From an uncultured Sutterella sp. (GTDB lineage: Bacteria; Pseudomonadota; Gammaproteobacteria; Burkholderiales; Burkholderiaceae_F): a DNA stretch of 64,000 bases. Position numbers and translations under genes: made by a program. This document shows positions 28,001 through 36,317 of this stretch, in pieces. The stretch's first letter is position 1; each line of letters opens with the position of its first letter. A model generated the notes under the pieces. It was not told the origin of the DNA. It was given only the letters and a program-made list of their open reading frames with translations, and searched no databases. Location of the stretch: positions 76,698-140,697 of the forward strand of contig UQNA01000001.1 in NCBI GenBank assembly GCA_900542195.1. The letters are read 5' to 3'.

Positions 28001-29795
28001 CTCCGGTCCTACCAATCTAACTGCATCAACCTTAACGCTTAATAAAGCCGACGGTCTGGGAACAAGTGCCGTCACATTTGACAATAAGCCAACAGTTATT
28101 TTTGAGTCTCCGAATGGAACCTCGGACAATAACAATACTTTCCAAGGTGAGGGTTCCCTTCTGGTAAATGGCGGATCCCTGACTTTGGCCGGAAAGTACG
28201 CTGATCTAACCTCGACCTTTACTGGCGGCCTAACTCTCGAAAATGCCACAGTCACAACTAAGAATGATAACGGTTACGGTTGGAAGAGAGTGGGTTCAGG
28301 CGATATTGCCTTAAACGGCACCTCTTCTCTCACGGTCTATTATTCAAACGTTCAAGAGACAACCGGTGCGTCTTTTGAAAATAAGAAGCTCTCAGGCAGT
28401 GGAACTCTGAGCCTTGTTAACTCCGGGACAAATCAAGATAGTTTTAAATTCGGATCTCAGAACAATTCCGGTACTTTTACCGGCACTCTTGCTCTCAACA
28501 ACGTCGGTATTTCACTTGACGGTCAAAATGCGACCGCAATGAAAAATGCTTCACTGAAGCTTGACAATAAATCCACAGCCATTATCACCAAAAAATTTGA
28601 AACTACGGGAAAAGTCACCTTTCTAGCCGGTGCCACACTGGATTTTTCCTCTGTTGAAAATCACCTTGGGGCCAAAGAAATTTCCAACACCATTACCGCA
28701 TCAAACGGATTTGACTTTTCGAATTCTCCTCAAGGAAAAATAAAAGTTAACCTCAGCGGTAAGGTAGGCACAGGCGATGCCTCTTTGGGTTTGCCTCTAT
28801 TAGATCAAGACAATGGTCCTGTAAAACTTTACTTTGGATTCGGCAATGTCACTGGAAGTTTGGCCAATATCAAATTAGTCAATGCCGATGGAACAGACCT
28901 AGACTTAGGATCACAAAAATTTGACTATAAGGACGGGACTGCTGAACTGACCTACTCTTGGGGACTTACTGCCGATACTCCCAGCTCTCCTCTCTTCGGC
29001 ACCTCTGAAGGTTTTGGATTAGGTTACAAACTCACAACAGTTAATGTCAATGATGGGGAGACCTTGGTTTTAGGACCTGTCGAAAATGGTCACGATTCCA
29101 CTTTGTCGGCGAAGTTAACCAGCAACGAGGGAAGTGGCAGCGAAGTCGTAATTCACGGAGATCTCAACTTTGATAACCGTAATAATAACTTTGACAGTAA
29201 GCTGATCCTTACCGCAGGATCTTCTTTGACAGCCGTGGCCGGAGCACTTGGTCAGGAAGGTAGTCAGAAAGATGAATTGTTTGCATCCGAAGTCTCGCTT
29301 AAAGATTCTTCCAAACTGACTCTTAAGGAGGGTTCTCATACTATCGGAAGTCTCAATACTGCTAGCTCTAGCAATGTTGTAATGGATGCAGCCACTAACC
29401 TGACCATTAGAGGAAACTCTACAGTTGAAGGGACCTTGGCTGGTGGCAAGAGCCTTAATTTTGAAGGAAAAGAGGGCTCGGTTCTAAATGTCAAAATCTC
29501 TTCTTCGAACGATCAATTCAAAGCCCTAGTTTCTTCTTTGGAATACACTTCCTTAACGCTTGGAAAGGTGTCCTCGCTCGGAAGTTCTCTCATTAAGCTG
29601 GATCAGAACAGCACGGTTCAATACAGTGGCCCTAATTCCTGGAAGTCTTCTAACATCTTCGAGGGATTAGGCAGCATCGTTTATCAAGCACAAGACAGTG
29701 AAGCCAACACTTTTACTTTTAATGAAAAACAAGGAGAGTTTTCGGGAACCCTCGAGCTTCAGAAGGCACACATAGAACTTTCTGATGAGCAGTGA
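24984..29795 (+). CDS. Piece 2 of giant autotransporter: N-terminal passenger
   Basis: Open frame of about 1,600 codons with no start or signal of its own; the first possible start is a TTG at 25068 with no ribosome site, so independent translation is doubtful. Content is Ser/Asn/Gly/Thr-rich beta-strand repeats typical of passengers, with recurring 'SLxLxNxS' and 'LxGxGxLxLxN' phrasing. Ends LSDEQ-stop at the second frameshift. Confidence 0.75.
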   Translation, partial: GSTPSSIADKIKKEKYKRLPDFSTERWALFLTDPKWSTLSDNADYRSLSEPTYKNSQLFITAKGSNMAGEDESKRFSIFGAYYDGDNKNGTNDGTDGLKRQTPTEDQRKLLSQYFSQRTLTLTLDKSSDEQPYTLFVSDVFGANNDFAGRAVSNTAMPKDSDFVKANNNSVLINLENNTLNFKRIKGGKGVSWRELTGKNNVKPITQASYNLVVIEGAEKSQNQINLIGVYDQEDSNSIQTEDKEFYLNPSIFGGDALQADHNIVFLKNVNTDGIARKFGIVGGRAQDGTAVNGSTSVGADSRNNLVLIQNSIIGVDGEKSEGTNVYGGLGYASAQNNAVVIDNTKILGNVSGGLSFLDNVMFDGSYHKFVYGPKISSDGFNADQVLRSFNKGLTEDHNSVYLNQAVLEGTSAVYASSGGLIKTTDDKPQDYIYFVNSKLVNLRRGTVYLNGANRASSIYADTVYFGKVFDSSGKKLLADTYTDAKPLTVTFGHSLSESYIRTSAGFHSTLTRLNEDQSDITHGKHNYWTKVVVNLGDVTKINGDGKHLNTTVPVFEKEVRDGNSYAVAKDTVFSLLAQDNVGGSSTFLAISSGYHTDSDGKILDSTPVRALNLNWSRILEYRLSYASGGRYSKDPNEKLTVEINQPAPSYSNAAVPLPLLQVFQGEAEVLSPSETYVWVDGDRNWYKTQEDYNAKENPIIDKIAFLEEVQTQTAKSRKLKADIQQNGKEVARAEYALLPYLSVGELYEVKDTDGRVENFKGHIFSLTPLLKTDADLFVSKNNVDGTTNIFKGNFDETQLYYRDEDGNFYEEVASAGDIVSVTNLSGTSAEAGGLALGSRLMKLELLDQVVLNGLTEDQTDISTDSYTAEMELTGIGGIYIPASNTVFIGGKDNQNSFSGKTEVGASGKLSLVATGALGNTESVVLGSAATLTVSKRIDSKEDKPTTSQTIKNINGADDKTSLVIEKDNSLKLTGSTDAGQIGIVSGAGNLSIENTKFKILSSGTFSGPTNLTASTLTLNKADGLGTSAVTFDNKPTVIFESPNGTSDNNNTFQGEGSLLVNGGSLTLAGKYADLTSTFTGGLTLENATVTTKNDNGYGWKRVGSGDIALNGTSSLTVYYSNVQETTGASFENKKLSGSGTLSLVNSGTNQDSFKFGSQNNSGTFTGTLALNNVGISLDGQNATAMKNASLKLDNKSTAIITKKFETTGKVTFLAGATLDFSSVENHLGAKEISNTITASNGFDFSNSPQGKIKVNLSGKVGTGDASLGLPLLDQDNGPVKLYFGFGNVTGSLANIKLVNADGTDLDLGSQKFDYKDGTAELTYSWGLTADTPSSPLFGTSEGFGLGYKLTTVNVNDGETLVLGPVENGHDSTLSAKLTSNEGSGSEVVIHGDLNFDNRNNNFDSKLILTAGSSLTAVAGALGQEGSQKDELFASEVSLKDSSKLTLKEGSHTIGSLNTASSSNVVMDAATNLTIRGNSTVEGTLAGGKSLNFEGKEGSVLNVKISSSNDQFKALVSSLEYTSLTLGKVSSLGSSLIKLDQNSTVQYSGPNSWKSSNIFEGLGSIVYQAQDSEANTFTFNEKQGEFSGTLELQKAHIELSDEQ

Positions 29796-32700
29796 CGGCA
29801 TTACAAAACGCCACTTTAAAGCTGGGAAGCAACTCTTCCGCACTGGTAGTAGGAGACAGAAAACTCTCCCAACTTGAAATGTCCTCCGGCTCAGTGTTGA
29901 ATTTAGGGAAAGTTGACTTAGTCAATCAAAAAGCTACCGGCAGTCTGCAGGTTAATACATTAGGAACCATTAACGGCCAGATTACTTTCGGCGGATTTAC
30001 TGCAGATATAAATGGAGAATGGGAAAAACTTCTTGATTTGGATGAAACAGCGTATACCAAGCTAGTTAGTGGTCCTAAAGAAACCTCAACTCCCAATCCA
30101 CAGTTCACTTATTACGAGGTTATTCAGGAAAAGAAACTTGAGCTGGTTAAAGGTGAAAAGAAACTTGAGTTGGCTAAAGGTGTTGAGGGAACCTTCGACA
30201 TCGACTACACAAATACAAAAGATAACGAAATCGGTGCCTTCGTTACTTCAATCCTCAAATTATTGGATGTAGGGAAAGGAACGACTGTAACTTTTAAAAA
30301 AGGCAGCGGCTCCCAAGGCGATGATTTTTCGGCAGGTATCCTAGGTAAAGGCACAATTATTATTACGGATAATCTAATCTTTAATGCCAAAGAAGGAGAC
30401 ACTGAGTTTCAAGGAACATTAAAGGTTAATCCCGGCAGTTCTTTGACATTACAAAATGCCGAAGGCTTAGGAACTCAGGTTAGCCATGTCTCTGTCATTG
30501 AGAACTCCGGGACTATCAATATTGCCAGCCAGACATACGCCAATAGGATTTCTGGAGCTGGAGACTGGAACCTTACAGGAGGTGCCAGCCCTAGCTTACA
30601 TCTGGTTAATGCAGGTGGAAGCATCGGCAATTGGAGTGAAGGCACTTCTTCATGGATTCAAGGCAGCCTTGGAGGTGAGGGCAACATTCTTATTGACGAA
30701 GGCGCGCTCAAAATCGAAAGTTCTAATGAGAACCTACAAGGAAAATTAACCATTGGTTCCCAACGCACTAAGGCTGAAGTCATTTTGATGAAGACCGATT
30801 CTATCGGGTCAATGGAGGTTGAAATTGCGAAGGAATCTCTCCTGACCTTGGAAGGTTTAAATGGAAAGTTTGAGAATGTTTTGACTTCCAGCAATGGCAA
30901 GGTTTTAGTCACTTCGAGCTCTAACCTCGACATTACTAACAGCAATGGATTCCAAGGAAGTTATGAAATAAATGATGGGTCTACACTTTCTTTTGGCGAA
31001 CTTTCCGGCTTTGCCAATGCAACCAACGTTAGTGCTGATGTTGAGAAAGAATCCTCCCTTCGCTTGGAGTATGGCCAAGCGTGGGAACTCCAAAGCGTCA
31101 TTTCCGGAGGTGGAACGATTGTTATTGGAGCAGGAACTACTGCCCATCGAATAATGTTCACAACTGATGTCGCTCAGACGATGGGAGAACAATTCTACGG
31201 TGACATCCACGTTAAAAATGCCTACGTCGATCTCACGGCAAATGCCCAAGCAGCCCTGACCCGAGGCTCACTTGTCTTAGATAAAAACGGAAAAGCCTCA
31301 ATCCAAGAACCCCCAAGCGGCTCTTCTTACAAAATCGGAGGTCTGAGCTTTAACGGAGGAATATTGGATGCTTCGAAGGCTATCGTCACTCCGGGCAAAG
31401 CAGATGCTCAGACCTTATTGAATATCAGTGGCTATCACGAATCCGGAGACAAAACAGGCACACATGTATTAAACCTCTCCGTCGAAGTTGAAAGTTATAT
31501 CCAAATACGTCTATCCAATAGCGCCGTCAGCTCTCAAAACATTTACTACGACCATATCAAAGACTTCTCTTTACTAGACCAAGACGAAGGTACGCTCAAT
31601 GTCAGCAAAGATGATATTCTTCATGCAAAAATTGTCGGACTCTACAATGAAGATACTTGGGAGAACAAATCACGCGTTGAAGGCGACCTTGACAAAAACA
31701 AACTGGTCAGCGAATTCTTTGATGAAAAGGGAAATGAACGCCAAATCAAGGACAGCACACACAAGCTTTATTCTGGTGCTCAGGAAGATCAAAACCAAGT
31801 AGGGGTTGGACACTATAACTTCAGTCTCTCCGCTCTTACAACTAACCAATCCTCAGAAAAGGCAGGTATTTACGTCGGTTACGGTCTTGTCGGCGTGGAA
31901 ATTAAAGGAGGTAAGACTCTGACCTTAACACCGGGACGAGAAGCCGGTGGAGATACTTTCTCTGCGTGGGTCAAAGACGAAACCGGTTCAAGCGGCAACC
32001 TTGTCATTGCAAAAGGCCAACAAGAAGGAAATATTATTCGGCTGCAAAATAGTGCCAATGCTTACACAGGTACAACAACCGTTAATCAAGGCATGAAGCT
32101 TGTAGCTGCGACAGATAGCGCTCTTGGCAAGACAAGTGAACTCATCCTGGATGCCGGTTCTTCTTATGAACAAGCCGCCGGAACAACTCAAACTATTGGA
32201 AAACTCAACCAATCCGCCGGACAAAGCTCTGTATTTGTAGATAAGAATGCTATTTTGGCTCTGGCTAAAGGTGGACTTTCCAACGGACATAATGCCCTGA
32301 CAGGAGCCGGCACCCTTAAAGTCGAATCTGAGACTTTACAGGTCTCTCACTCTAATGCCGGACTCACAGGAAATGTGGAAATCGCCAACGATGCTTCCGT
32401 GCTCGCTTTATCCTCTCAATCTTTGGGTTCTTCGGACGTTATTCTCGAAGGCCAGGGCAGCTTAACCTTCAAGGACATTGGTGGCGGCTCCTCCGTCTCC
32501 AACACTTTCCATGGAGCGGGCTCGATCAATCTGTCTAAGTCCGATATAAAGTTCTCCAAATCCTCCACTGGATTTACAGGAACAATCATTCTTGACTCTC
32601 CTTCCCATCTGGCTGTGGAAAAACTTGATGCTTTAGGAGCCTCCGAGATTAAGAATGAAGGTACTCTTCACTTAAATCTGGATGCAGACGAAGGATGGAA

Positions 32701-33934
32701 TGAGGTCGCACTGGTGACTCGCTCAGCCGGAAGCAGAAAACTTACTGGATCCGGCAATGTCATTAAGACAGGAAAAGGTGTCCTCACGCTTCATTCGAAT
32801 TACGCTTCTGAAGGCACAACCACTATCGAACAAGGCGGAGCAATTTCCGGAACGGCAGAAGATCCTTTAAATCTTGCCGCTTCCTTTGATGTCCGAAAAG
32901 GTGCATATTTACAAGCTTTCGGTTCGATAAACAACCTGACAAATGCCGGTACCGTTTACCTTAACGGCATTGATGCAAAGAAGACCTCGGAAAGTAAGCT
33001 GACCGTAAACGGAGATTTTGTCGGCAACGGCGGTACATTAGTCTTTGATGCCGATTTAGCAGCAGATACCAACTCGCATCAAAACACTCTCCTCGTCAAA
33101 GGAAACGCAACAGGAAACGGATTTATTCGAGTTAATAACTTGGATGGTAAAGGTGCTCAAACTCAAGAAGGCATAACCTTAGTCAGCATCGAAGGGAACT
33201 CTAATGTCAGCTTCCTGCTCGACGGAGCAGCCAAAGCCGGTGCCTATGATTATCTCTTGATGAATTCTGCCGACAATAAACGCTGGTACTTAAACTCTGT
33301 GAACCGACGCGTACGCTCTGAGGCAGGTACGTACATCGGCTTAGCACTAGCTGCCGAACAGATGAATATGCGCCTGCACGACAGAATGGGCCAGACCTAC
33401 GTGGTCGATCCTCAATCAGGTGAACTCCGTCAGGCTGCAGGATGGGTCCGTCAGCTTGCTTCTCACTCTCGCTTCAGTACCGAAGGAGAAAAGACTCGTC
33501 TTTCTACCTCCGTTACTCAGCTGGGTATGGACGCTCTGCGCTTCAAACCTTCTGCTGAAACCAATGCTGTCGCAGGTTTTTATGCCGGCGGTCTTTACGG
33601 AAAATCCAAGACAAGGGCCGCTTCCTTCTCCAAAGGAAAAATCGATGGTTTCGCCCTTGGCGTTTACGGCACCTTCTATACCGGCGCTGATGCAGATGAC
33701 GGCTTCTACACTGATACTTGGCTGCAGTACGGACGCTATGACAACCGGATTACCGGAGAAGATCCAGAGCTCAAATTCCGCTCTCACGGATTCACTTTCT
33801 CCGTCGAAACAGGTTATAGCTTCAAACTTGCTAAGACAGGCACTGAGAAAGAAACCGACTTCATTATTCAACCGCAAGCTCAGCTCATCGTCACAGATTT
33901 AAAGAACAACTCTGTCAGCGATACGCACGGATAG
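29792..33934 (+). CDS. Piece 3 of giant autotransporter: C-terminal passenger and most of the barrel
   Basis: 1,380 codons. Continues the strand repeats of piece 2, then enters the autotransporter barrel (from about nt 33310; LHDRMGQTYVVDPQSGELR and GVYGTFYTGAD are typical). It stops at TAG 33932-33934 in the middle of the barrel. The same frame continues directly after the stop. Begins with a GTG inside the end of piece 2, without a convincing ribosome site. Confidence 0.75.
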   Translation: MTALQNATLKLGSNSSALVVGDRKLSQLEMSSGSVLNLGKVDLVNQKATGSLQVNTLGTINGQITFGGFTADINGEWEKLLDLDETAYTKLVSGPKETSTPNPQFTYYEVIQEKKLELVKGEKKLELAKGVEGTFDIDYTNTKDNEIGAFVTSILKLLDVGKGTTVTFKKGSGSQGDDFSAGILGKGTIIITDNLIFNAKEGDTEFQGTLKVNPGSSLTLQNAEGLGTQVSHVSVIENSGTINIASQTYANRISGAGDWNLTGGASPSLHLVNAGGSIGNWSEGTSSWIQGSLGGEGNILIDEGALKIESSNENLQGKLTIGSQRTKAEVILMKTDSIGSMEVEIAKESLLTLEGLNGKFENVLTSSNGKVLVTSSSNLDITNSNGFQGSYEINDGSTLSFGELSGFANATNVSADVEKESSLRLEYGQAWELQSVISGGGTIVIGAGTTAHRIMFTTDVAQTMGEQFYGDIHVKNAYVDLTANAQAALTRGSLVLDKNGKASIQEPPSGSSYKIGGLSFNGGILDASKAIVTPGKADAQTLLNISGYHESGDKTGTHVLNLSVEVESYIQIRLSNSAVSSQNIYYDHIKDFSLLDQDEGTLNVSKDDILHAKIVGLYNEDTWENKSRVEGDLDKNKLVSEFFDEKGNERQIKDSTHKLYSGAQEDQNQVGVGHYNFSLSALTTNQSSEKAGIYVGYGLVGVEIKGGKTLTLTPGREAGGDTFSAWVKDETGSSGNLVIAKGQQEGNIIRLQNSANAYTGTTTVNQGMKLVAATDSALGKTSELILDAGSSYEQAAGTTQTIGKLNQSAGQSSVFVDKNAILALAKGGLSNGHNALTGAGTLKVESETLQVSHSNAGLTGNVEIANDASVLALSSQSLGSSDVILEGQGSLTFKDIGGGSSVSNTFHGAGSINLSKSDIKFSKSSTGFTGTIILDSPSHLAVEKLDALGASEIKNEGTLHLNLDADEGWNEVALVTRSAGSRKLTGSGNVIKTGKGVLTLHSNYASEGTTTIEQGGAISGTAEDPLNLAASFDVRKGAYLQAFGSINNLTNAGTVYLNGIDAKKTSESKLTVNGDFVGNGGTLVFDADLAADTNSHQNTLLVKGNATGNGFIRVNNLDGKGAQTQEGITLVSIEGNSNVSFLLDGAAKAGAYDYLLMNSADNKRWYLNSVNRRVRSEAGTYIGLALAAEQMNMRLHDRMGQTYVVDPQSGELRQAAGWVRQLASHSRFSTEGEKTRLSTSVTQLGMDALRFKPSAETNAVAGFYAGGLYGKSKTRAASFSKGKIDGFALGVYGTFYTGADADDGFYTDTWLQYGRYDNRITGEDPELKFRSHGFTFSVETGYSFKLAKTGTEKETDFIIQPQAQLIVTDLKNNSVSDTHG
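30128..30181 (+). repeat. Tandem 27-bp duplication in the passenger
   Basis: Two adjacent 27-base units (9 residues each, EKKLELVKG and EKKLELAKG) differing at two bases. In frame, so it expands the protein without disruption; a recent slippage or unequal-exchange event. Confidence 0.85.
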
Positions 33935-34240
33935 AAATTTAAACAGCTTGGTAAGAATAATGCCACGGTGCGTCTTGGGGCCCGATTCATGGTTAAGCAG
34001 GACACAAAGCTAACGGCTTTTGTCGAAGGCAATTGGCTGCATAACACGAAGAAGGCCGGTGTACAGATGGGAACCGAAGGTGTTTACATGAGCGGAGGCA
34101 AAAACACCGGGGAAATCAGAGTCGGTGCGGAAGGCACCCTCAGTCGCAACCTGAAAGGCTGGGTCAGCGGATCATTCCGAGCCGGGCAGTCCGGATATCA
34201 CACCGAATCTGCACAGGTTGGCCTGAAGCTTCTCTTCTAA
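33935..34240 (+). CDS. Piece 4 of giant autotransporter: last barrel strands
   Basis: 102 codons in the same frame as piece 3, directly after the amber codon (KFKQLGKNNATVRLGARF...). Contains the final beta strands and the C-terminal signature ending LKLLF needed for Bam recognition. Without readthrough the barrel lacks these strands and could not insert. Confidence 0.7.
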   Translation, partial: KFKQLGKNNATVRLGARFMVKQDTKLTAFVEGNWLHNTKKAGVQMGTEGVYMSGGKNTGEIRVGAEGTLSRNLKGWVSGSFRAGQSGYHTESAQVGLKLLF

Positions 34241-34274
34241 GTGCTTGCCTTATCACGGATCTAAATGACAGGAT

Positions 34275-34303
34275 GGAGTCTCTGGTTAACGACCGGAGAC
34301 TCC
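34275..34303. other. Strong hairpin after the giant autotransporter
   Basis: GGAGTCTC/GAGACTCC 8-bp stem with a further GGT/ACC pairing inside, 35 bases after the autotransporter stop. No T-tract on either side, so perhaps a 3'-end processing or Rho-linked structure. Confidence 0.45.
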
Positions 34304-34620
34304 AGCACCGCCTCCCCCACAGACGTAATCTCATAATAAAAGGCCTCTGTCTAAAATCCGAGTTTGGAAGTTAAAGGTAAAAAAATTTCTTTGATGTCTT
34401 TATGCTCAAGACCTCGAAGGATTTTCTAATTTTTACGCTTGTATTCCTATAAAAGCCTGTAGAAGCCAAGGACTCTCTTGACTATTTTGTAACTGCTCCT
34501 TTTTTACAGAATGGCTTGACCTGCCTGGAAAAGACAGAAAGCTCTTACAACAATTAGTACGAATCCAGACGCCAGATAGATAAATTTAAGAGAACGTCCG
34601 GAGTGATAAGTTCAAGAGGA

Positions 34621-34655
34621 AGACTGCCATCGGTAAGAACGGCAGTTTCTTGTTT
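34621..34655 (+). terminator. Terminator-like hairpin in a gene-poor stretch
   Basis: ACTGCC/GGCAGT stem with a 12-base loop followed by TTCTTGTTT. No intact gene ends nearby, so it may terminate readthrough from the autotransporter or be a relic of a lost gene. Confidence 0.4.
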
Positions 34656-34976
34656 AGATTAATAACCATCTGGTGTCGAACGGCAAGCCAATAAGGATGG
34701 TCGGGAGTCGATGAGAGATTTGGATGCTTCGGCTGCGTCACTAATCAACAGAAAAGAATAACAGTCCAATGGCTAAGAAAAGAAGTTCGAGAGCTTTAAG
34801 GTGGGCAAGAGAAGGAAATTTAAATAGGCCTTAATTATTGAATTAGCGCAAGGTGTAGGTCAGCTCGAAAGCATTGCTACTCTTTGTATTTGAGAAAATA
34901 GGATCGCCCTCGGTTGAACCGGTAGAAATCCCAAACTAGCATCAAACTTCTGCGGAAACTTTCTCCTTATCTCTCG

Positions 34977-35357
34977 TCACCGTTTCGTATAATTGCACTT
35001 TTGACATTGCGGCAGCGCATTTTTGTTATCTTCTTTATGGAAGGCTCCCGACCATTTACAAATGCTCTGCAGGATAGGAATTGCCGAAGAACCCTTGTCA
35101 GTTAAACAATACTGAACCCTGGGTGGAATTTCATCAAACTGTTGCCGCATTATCATGTTATCCGTTTGCAATTCTTTTAGGGTTGCAGCGAGCACGGCAT
35201 CCGTGATATTTGACATTTCTTTTCTCAAAGAACTGTATCGCAAAGTACCTTTTTCTGCTAATACGCACAACACTCTGGACTTCCACTTTCCCCCAAAAAC
35301 ATCTAAACCATATTCCAATGGGCAGCGAATATCTTTTTCTAACTTTGGTGTATACAC
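34977..35357 (-). CDS. HxlR-family winged-helix transcriptional regulator
   Basis: 126 residues, one winged-helix DNA-binding domain. The signature CPLEYGLDVFGGKWK with conserved Cys12 is present, followed by the recognition region LRYSSLRKEMSNITDAVLAATLKEL and the wing ending PRVQYCLTDKG. The C-terminus has an additional CQKC pair. Many HxlR proteins sense reactive electrophiles or oxidants through the N-terminal cysteine; that is family knowledge, not shown here. Divergent from the small protein at 35528, with a perfect palindrome between them. Confidence 0.92.
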   Translation of the reverse strand: MYTPKLEKDIRCPLEYGLDVFGGKWKSRVLCVLAEKGTLRYSSLRKEMSNITDAVLAATLKELQTDNMIMRQQFDEIPPRVQYCLTDKGSSAIPILQSICKWSGAFHKEDNKNALPQCQKCNYTKR

Positions 35358-35408
35358 AGTCTTGCACTCCTTTCAAGTCAAAGTATAAAACATATTCCAC
35401 AACTCTTA

Positions 35409-35434
35409 AGTTACTATCAAATTTGATAGTAACT
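35409..35434. promoter_or_regulatory. Perfect 26-bp palindrome, likely HxlR operator
   Basis: Arms AGTTACTATCAAA and TTTGATAGTAACT, 13 bp each with no spacer, in the divergent region 52 bases from the regulator start and 94 bases from the small gene. HxlR proteins are dimers and commonly bind such dyads between themselves and the controlled gene, so autoregulation plus control of the neighbour is likely. Confidence 0.75.
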
Positions 35435-35527
35435 AATAAATTTATTTATATATTTCATTTTTAGAGTTACGTTCGTATAATTTAGTCAAGTTCCATGAGG
35501 AACGAACTCAAATTCGGAGTAATTCAA

Positions 35528-35818
35528 ATGAAAGTAAATGCTTACTTAGAAATCACTATGCAAATCAATGAAGAAAACCGTCCGGCTGCCGCAAAGGTTT
35601 ATAACGATTTCAGACAGCCCTTCCTTGACACGATTAAGGGTGCCTTAACAAAGGAACTGTTAATTCGTAAGGAAGATGTTCAGGTTCTCCATGGCTTTGA
35701 CAACGTGGAAAACGCAAAAGCCTATCTTGACAGCGCCATGTTCAAAGAGGACGTTTTTGTAGGTCTGAAACCACTTTGGCACGCAACTCCGGAAGTAAAA
35801 ATTTATGCTGTTGCTTAA
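35528..35818 (+). CDS. Small conserved-type protein under HxlR control
   Basis: 96 residues from the ATG at 35528, preceded by CGGAG; the frame is open eleven codons further but without a ribosome site. The size and the strand-helix order (MKVNAYLEITMQI, then a helix, VQVLHGFDNVENAKAYL, then VKIYAVA) would fit a dimeric alpha-beta barrel such as the antibiotic-biosynthesis-monooxygenase/EthD fold, but no diagnostic motif is present, so the function stays open. Divergent arrangement with the HxlR gene suggests a stress- or electrophile-inducible enzyme. Confidence 0.8.
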   Translation: MKVNAYLEITMQINEENRPAAAKVYNDFRQPFLDTIKGALTKELLIRKEDVQVLHGFDNVENAKAYLDSAMFKEDVFVGLKPLWHATPEVKIYAVA

Positions 35819-36267
35819 GTGTCACATACTGCGGTAGCGTGGCTGTAGAACAATTTCCTTGCTAAGTTTCCACCGGTCTTCAAAAGAAGTGACTCATTCC
35901 TAAACACGTTCTCGGAAAATGCTTCAGGAGAGTCACCTCCTATAAAACTTTTTTGTCCAAAGTAAATGTCACTTGAGTAGAAGACAGTTGTATTTCATTT
36001 ACGCCGTCTGCTTCCAAAGAGCATGCTCTATCCCCGACCTTATCATCCTTTTTGAAGACTCTGTCTTGCTGACGCCAATACTTCTCTTCCTCCATCTTGT
36101 TGTTCAGGCCAGGTGTTATGACACGTTGCCAGTAACATTGGAGCGTTTGGTCAGAAAAGAGTTCTGCCAATCACTAGACGGACAAAGCGGCCGAATTGCA
36201 GCTACCTTTCAAAGTTAGGTTCCGCTGAAGAGCCCGGTTTTCTACTCTACTAAACATTCTGTGAGGC
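35819..36267. other. Intergenic region with a possible gene remnant
   Basis: About 450 bases. A minus-strand frame at 35940-36170 (76 codons, TTG start, directly preceded by a stop) gives a plausible-looking C-terminal fragment (QCYWQRVITP...VTFTLDKKVL) but no ribosome site or family; it could be a decayed gene. Otherwise nothing recognisable. Confidence 0.35.
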
Positions 36268-36308
36268 GCACTCCAAAACCTAATCAATTGCTAGGTTTTG
36301 GAAAGTGC
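36268..36308 (-). terminator. Long hairpin downstream of pyrE
   Basis: CCAAAACCTA/TAGGTTTTGG 10-bp stem with a 9-base loop, extended by GCACT/AGTGC across a two-base bulge. Ten bases after the pyrE stop. It lacks a T-tract on the minus strand, so it is either a weak terminator or an mRNA-stabilising 3' structure. Confidence 0.6.
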
Positions 36309-36317
36309 TGTGTAGTC

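Larger units (their letters stand above)
24803..34240 (+). pseudogene. Giant type Va autotransporter, broken by two frameshifts and an amber stop
   Basis: One 9.4-kb gene, about 3,145 residues if repaired, now in four open pieces. Piece 1 (24803-25009) has a signal peptide (NKLVAAIASALVALPLG). Its frame must shift at a G7 tract (24980-24986) to enter piece 2, which is open from the tract to 29795. A one-base loss near 29792 (DEQ then VTALQNATLKL) leads to piece 3 (29792-33934). An in-frame TAG at 33932-33934 precedes the last 102 codons of the barrel, ending GLKLLF. The passenger is a long series of beta-helix and autotransporter-associated strand repeats (for example NAYTGTTTVNQG); the barrel starts near RVRSEAGTYIGLALAAEQ. 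With three lesions it is probably inactive, unless some are sequencing errors. Confidence 0.85.
34241..34976. other. Intergenic region after the giant autotransporter
   Basis: About 735 bases with no supported gene. Contains a hairpin at 34275-34303 and a terminator-like hairpin at 34621-34655. Short segments read vaguely like degraded coding sequence, but I cannot identify a family. Confidence 0.5.

Noticed and set aside
24803..34240. Explaining the giant autotransporter purely as a phase-variable gene in the OFF state
   Set aside because: A second frameshift outside a homopolymer and an in-frame amber stop would keep it off even with the G tract corrected.
35940..36170. 76-codon minus-strand frame as a functional gene
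   Set aside because: Starts at TTG directly after a stop, no ribosome site, no family; kept only as a possible remnant.
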